This document shows positions 60,198 through 64,000 of a stretch of DNA of 64,000 bases, in pieces. The position numbers were made by a program, and so were the translations under genes. Position 1 is the first letter of the stretch, and every line of letters starts with the position of its first letter. The notes below the pieces were generated by a model. It ran no database searches and had not been told where the DNA came from. It worked only from the letters and a program-made list of their open reading frames with translations. The DNA is from Parasteatoda lunata. Lineage: Eukaryota > Arthropoda > Arachnida > Araneae > Theridiidae. The DNA is taken from the NCBI GenBank assembly GCA_949128135.1, contig OX421972.1, positions 66,538,302-66,602,301 of the forward strand, read 5' to 3'.

Positions 60198-60939
60198 ATT
60201 CAATAGATTCATCAAACACTTTCCTTTACTTCATTATTCTTAGTGGATGATTTTTTTTCTCTTTTTTTTTTAAATTTCACTCCTGGAATATATAATATTT
60301 TTTATCTTTAAAATTCTTTGTTTCTTGGCTAACATCGATTTAGGCCAATTTGAAAGAAATGCATTATAATGATCCTACTCAAGCAACCACATATTTTCTG
60401 TAGCAGCTCATAATTTTTATAGAACTCAGTTTTATCATTTGACGTGCTTGAACACCAAAGTTTTTTTTTTCAAAGGGAAGCACAAATACAAGCTGTCTGA
60501 ATTGGAAGGCAAATCACTAAAAAAAATAGCTTATAATAAATTAGCTCATATTAACATCAATATTTTTGATTTCCCATATAAATAAGCCAATTTATTACCT
60601 TAAACTACTTATTTCAATTTTCTACATTAATTTTGAACATAGGTATAAATTAAAGCTTCCAAAAAATTTGTCTTTTAAAAGTTGTTAAGTATTGACTAAT
60701 TTTAAAAAAAAGTAGTTAGCAACAGAAAACTGTAGTTATTCTGACCATCATATAAAATCCATCGAGTGGAAGGATACATGGTAACCCTGTACCCTTATAA
60801 ATGGTTCAGATGTGAAACAATTGTTTATCATGAAAGGCACAATATCACTTCAGGGTGACATGTTGAGTAGAATTCCGAAGCATGTTGCATAAATGAAAGA
60901 TTCTACCAAATCGGACATTGTAAAAAGATTTTTGCAGCA

Positions 60940-61275
60940 GTAGGGCCGTACCATGGTTTTGTTGTCATCATCACGAACACTTAAAGTAAAGGCCACAAAG
61001 GAACTTCTGCATAAGTTCAAATGGAAGTTCTTTGCCACCCACCCTATAGTACAGATCTGCCCCCATGCAACTTCCACATCTTCAGTCAGCTCAGAAAAGT
61101 ACTGTAGGGACTATAACTTCGAATGGACACTGAAGTTAAAGAATAATTTGCTTAAACAACTGCCAATGCTTTATTTTATTTTCTATTATTTTTTATTAGC
61201 AAGCGTGGCATTGTGTAACTTGCATCACTATGAGATTGAAACCTCAGCAATAGTGGACAAATTGTCCCAATAAAA
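60940..61275 (+). pseudogene. Possible mariner transposase remnant
   Basis: The plus strand reads KVKATKELLHKFKWKFFATH followed by PIVQICPHAT. This resembles the mariner segment A-x-x-T-K-E-L-L-x-K-F-K-W-E-x-x-x-H-P-P-Y-S-P-D-L-A-P-S, with many substitutions. Catalytic residues of the family are gone. Low similarity, so tentative. Confidence 0.4.
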
Positions 61276-64000
61276 TAAATTTTCTAAATTAGCCTTTACC
61301 TCGTTATTTACTGACTGTAACTACTGCATTAAATAACATTTAAAAACTTTTATTGACCCTGAATAATCAAAAATATATACTATGATATTATTTGAAGTTC
61401 TTTTACTTAGAATGATATTCAGATGCACAAGAAGAAATTCGGTAAGTGGTATGGGAAATAGTATTAGCTACATTAAGGATAAATTAAACAGCTACAAACA
61501 CAATGAAACAATTTTATTGTGAACAATTCAACATAAATGCTTTCAAGCAATAAAGGTAAACATTCGTGACACAGTTATTTTGTTTTCAAACAATAACTGA
61601 AATAGAAAAGTAAATAGTATTTATACTGATACATTCAATGTAATTTAATTTCCTGATACATTTTACACAGGTAGAAATTAGTTTTGATACAGCAAATTTT
61701 AGAAATACAACATTACATTGATCTATTAATAAATATTGGTATTCTTTTTTACGCTTCACAAGTGTTATAACAAGCATGTGATATTGTATAAAATTTTAAT
61801 ATATAAATTAAAATGTTATATACATTGTAGTACAAAATAATTTCTGATGGAAATTTTATATTTACAAGCTTAATGGTCAAATCATAATATTTACTTATTA
61901 TGCAAATCAATTGAACAAAACACTTAAATAATTATAATAGAGATAAAAATTTTATGTGGCAATTTTAGGCGAACTGTGAAGAAACGAAATTTTTTTCCTT
62001 TAAAAAGTTATTTTTTGAAATTGTGAAATGTTAAACATTAATTGTTATTTGAAATAATTTTTAGTTGTAGTAGATAAAAAAAAAAAAAAAAAAAAAGAGA
62101 CTAGAAATTAATGTTTTTTAAAGATTCTTTTTTTTTTTAAAAAAAGAGTTCAAATAAAAAGATTTCCACTTTTTAGATCATAAAATTCCTTTAAGACTCA
62201 TTTGAAAATTATTAAACAATTAAAAATCAAATTTTAAAAAAAATGTTCATTGTTGTCAGGTGTTGATTAATAAATCATTAAGCCTTGAATATATTTTCCA
62301 GTAAAAATTAAAATAGGTATAATTCTATAGTATACTAACTACTATAGCTATCAAGAATCAAAATAAGATTTTTAAATCTCACAGTAGTATTGCCTTCATC
62401 AAGACCCATAAACCATTGCAGCAATTACATTACATTTTAAAAGCTCTGACAATCATGCGCACAGATAATTTTTTGGAAAAACATGACATATAAGCAATAA
62501 AGTTAACCGAGGGAAAATATTGACTATTGACAAAAATTATTGAAGAATGGAAAACAGAAGATATCAATAAAGGTTTTTTCCTACCCTTTAAAACTGCCAG
62601 AATTAAATTTATTAATTTTAATAAGCTGTAAAATAATTAAATTGCACCAAGCAAATCAATCTTGTTACTAAAACAATCCTTTTGCCAAAAGTAAATAAGG
62701 AATATGACCAGGTGTTATTTGGAGAGGAGTTGAAGCGATAGGCTTAAAACAAAAGATTGATGTTCTTTTGTAAAACAGCACAATACATAGAAACATCTTG
62801 TCTTTATAGAAATTATAGTGTTTCTAATAGAAAAAATACTTTCAACAATTTAAATAAACAGCTTATTAATATACTGCCTAAGTCTTTCCACTAATTTATT
62901 TTAAGAGCCATTTCTTATATGTTACGATTATTTTGTCCTAATAAGGCATGCTAATATTTTAAAGAAGGTTTAAAATTCCTATCTTCATTCATTTTAACAA
63001 GGCATGTCTTGTAAAACAGCAATCACAGACTTTTGTCACTATTAAAAAGAAAAGCAATCATTTTTTTTTTTATAACCATAGAGATATTTTGTCCATATTC
63101 ATTGAGCCAATTTTTCAAAGTAATTATCAAAGTTAATATCTTTTCTTGTTGCTAGTAAAATAACTGCAGTTAATCACTGAAACTAACTCTAAGTATAATT
63201 TTAAAATTAGTATAATTTAATTTTTTATGAGGCCTCCACCTTGTATTACATCCATAAGTTGACACTTTGTATCCACTATTTTTAATCTTGTATTAATTGT
63301 TCTGGGATACTAGGGTTTTGCTTCTATTAACTAAATTTTTTTTAAAAACTTGATTCGACGTTGTATAATTAGTCGGAACAACTTGTGAAAGCATTAGTGA
63401 AAGAATTTATGAACTTGCATGCACCAATATTATACTGGATTACATGCATTGAGATTTTGAAATGAAAGGATTCAATTCAGCTGTATGTATTCAAATTTAT
63501 CTCATTCATTCAAAAGCCACCAGGTTTCAACGAGCTTTGTTTTTATCATTTACTATTAGATTTTATGTGAAAGAAGTTTTATCACTAGTCTTGACAAAAG
63601 TCAAAAAGTTTTTAACCAGAAGGATATAAATTCAATTATGAAGAATGATATAAAGATGAATTATCTCAGATGATATTAAGAGAAAATATTATTAAACACT
63701 ATGAGTTTATAAATCCAATATAAATATAAAAAAAACAATTGTTGTTTGAAAACCAACAGGTCAAGTTTTCATCTAGTAATTATAAATTGACAGTAATAAG
63801 ATAAATTTCACTTATTATTAGCAATTAATTCCTTCTAAAAATTGAAGTATTTAAATGGTACAAAAGTCTTGGTATTAATTATAAACTACACTTATGTAAA
63901 TCAATGAGCATAATAAAGAATATATGGTTCTAAAAACATTCCCTACTTATAGTCTCTAAACAATAACTTAAATTTTTTTCTTCCAAATTACTCCCAGAAT

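Larger units (their letters stand above)
56971..64000. other. Upstream flank of Hcf, no host gene seen
   Basis: About 7 kb, AT-rich. It contains a SINE, a hAT-like MITE and a mariner-like remnant. The minus strand around 61500-63200 has AATAAA-like signals that could belong to the 3' end of a neighbouring gene beyond 64000; no exon is recognisable. Confidence 0.5.

Noticed and set aside
1..64000. CRISPR arrays, riboswitches, operons
   Set aside because: None are seen, and split genes with GT-AG introns show the DNA is eukaryotic.

Overview
This is AT-rich eukaryotic DNA dominated by one split gene, surrounded by and filled with mobile elements. There is no operon structure, no ribosome-binding site and no bacterial feature. 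The gene is host cell factor (HCF, the HCFC1 family). It lies on the minus strand in 24 coding exons, from an ATG at 56870 to a TAA at 9462. All 23 introns are GT-AG, all exon phases agree, and the joined frame is 4617 nt (1538 residues). Large introns full of TA-flanked Tigger/pogo elements, hAT elements and tRNA-derived SINEs, together with an HCF that reads as animal but not vertebrate, suggest an arthropod. A chelicerate such as a spider is my best guess, but this is inference and not proven by the sequence.

Layout from low to high coordinates. 1-5000: intergenic, with duplicated and tandem repeats, two perfect palindromes, a GC-rich repeat block and a SINE fragment. 5373-6118: an internally deleted Tigger element. 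6119-9461: probable 3' flank or long 3' UTR of HCF. 9462-21401: the C-terminal third of HCF (fibronectin III-like half). Its last intron carries a Buster-clade hAT element (9868-11647), a pogo-like MITE (12113-12833) and a third inverted-repeat element (13141-14849). 21402-28785: a 7.4 kb intron with a 4.4 kb element bounded by about 225 bp of nearly identical terminal inverted repeats, plus a smaller diverged relative. 28786-46703: the Ser/Thr/Val-rich middle of HCF in 12 exons, including the exon with seven cysteine repeats. Its introns hold a SINE, a THAP-domain remnant and a Tigger transposon that is intact apart from one frameshift (43232-45422). 46704-56870: the kelch half of HCF, with a SINE and a piggyBac remnant in intron 2. 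56871-64000: HCF promoter and upstream flank, with a SINE, a hAT-like MITE and a mariner-like remnant, and no recognisable host gene.

The host protein has the standard HCF plan: a six-bladed kelch domain that recruits transcription factors, an SAS1N segment just after it, a long low-complexity linker, a central processing-type repeat region, an acidic segment and the C-terminal fibronectin III-like SAS1C half. The main novelty is in the central region. Where vertebrate HCF-1 has its HCF-1PRO cleavage repeats, this protein has seven tandem copies (period 21-24 residues) of a C-D-D-G-I-H-C-G-T-D-D-E motif. Copy number, period and position resemble HCF-1PRO, but the residues at the cleavage site differ. 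The DNA copies vary mainly at synonymous positions, so the peptide appears to be under selection.
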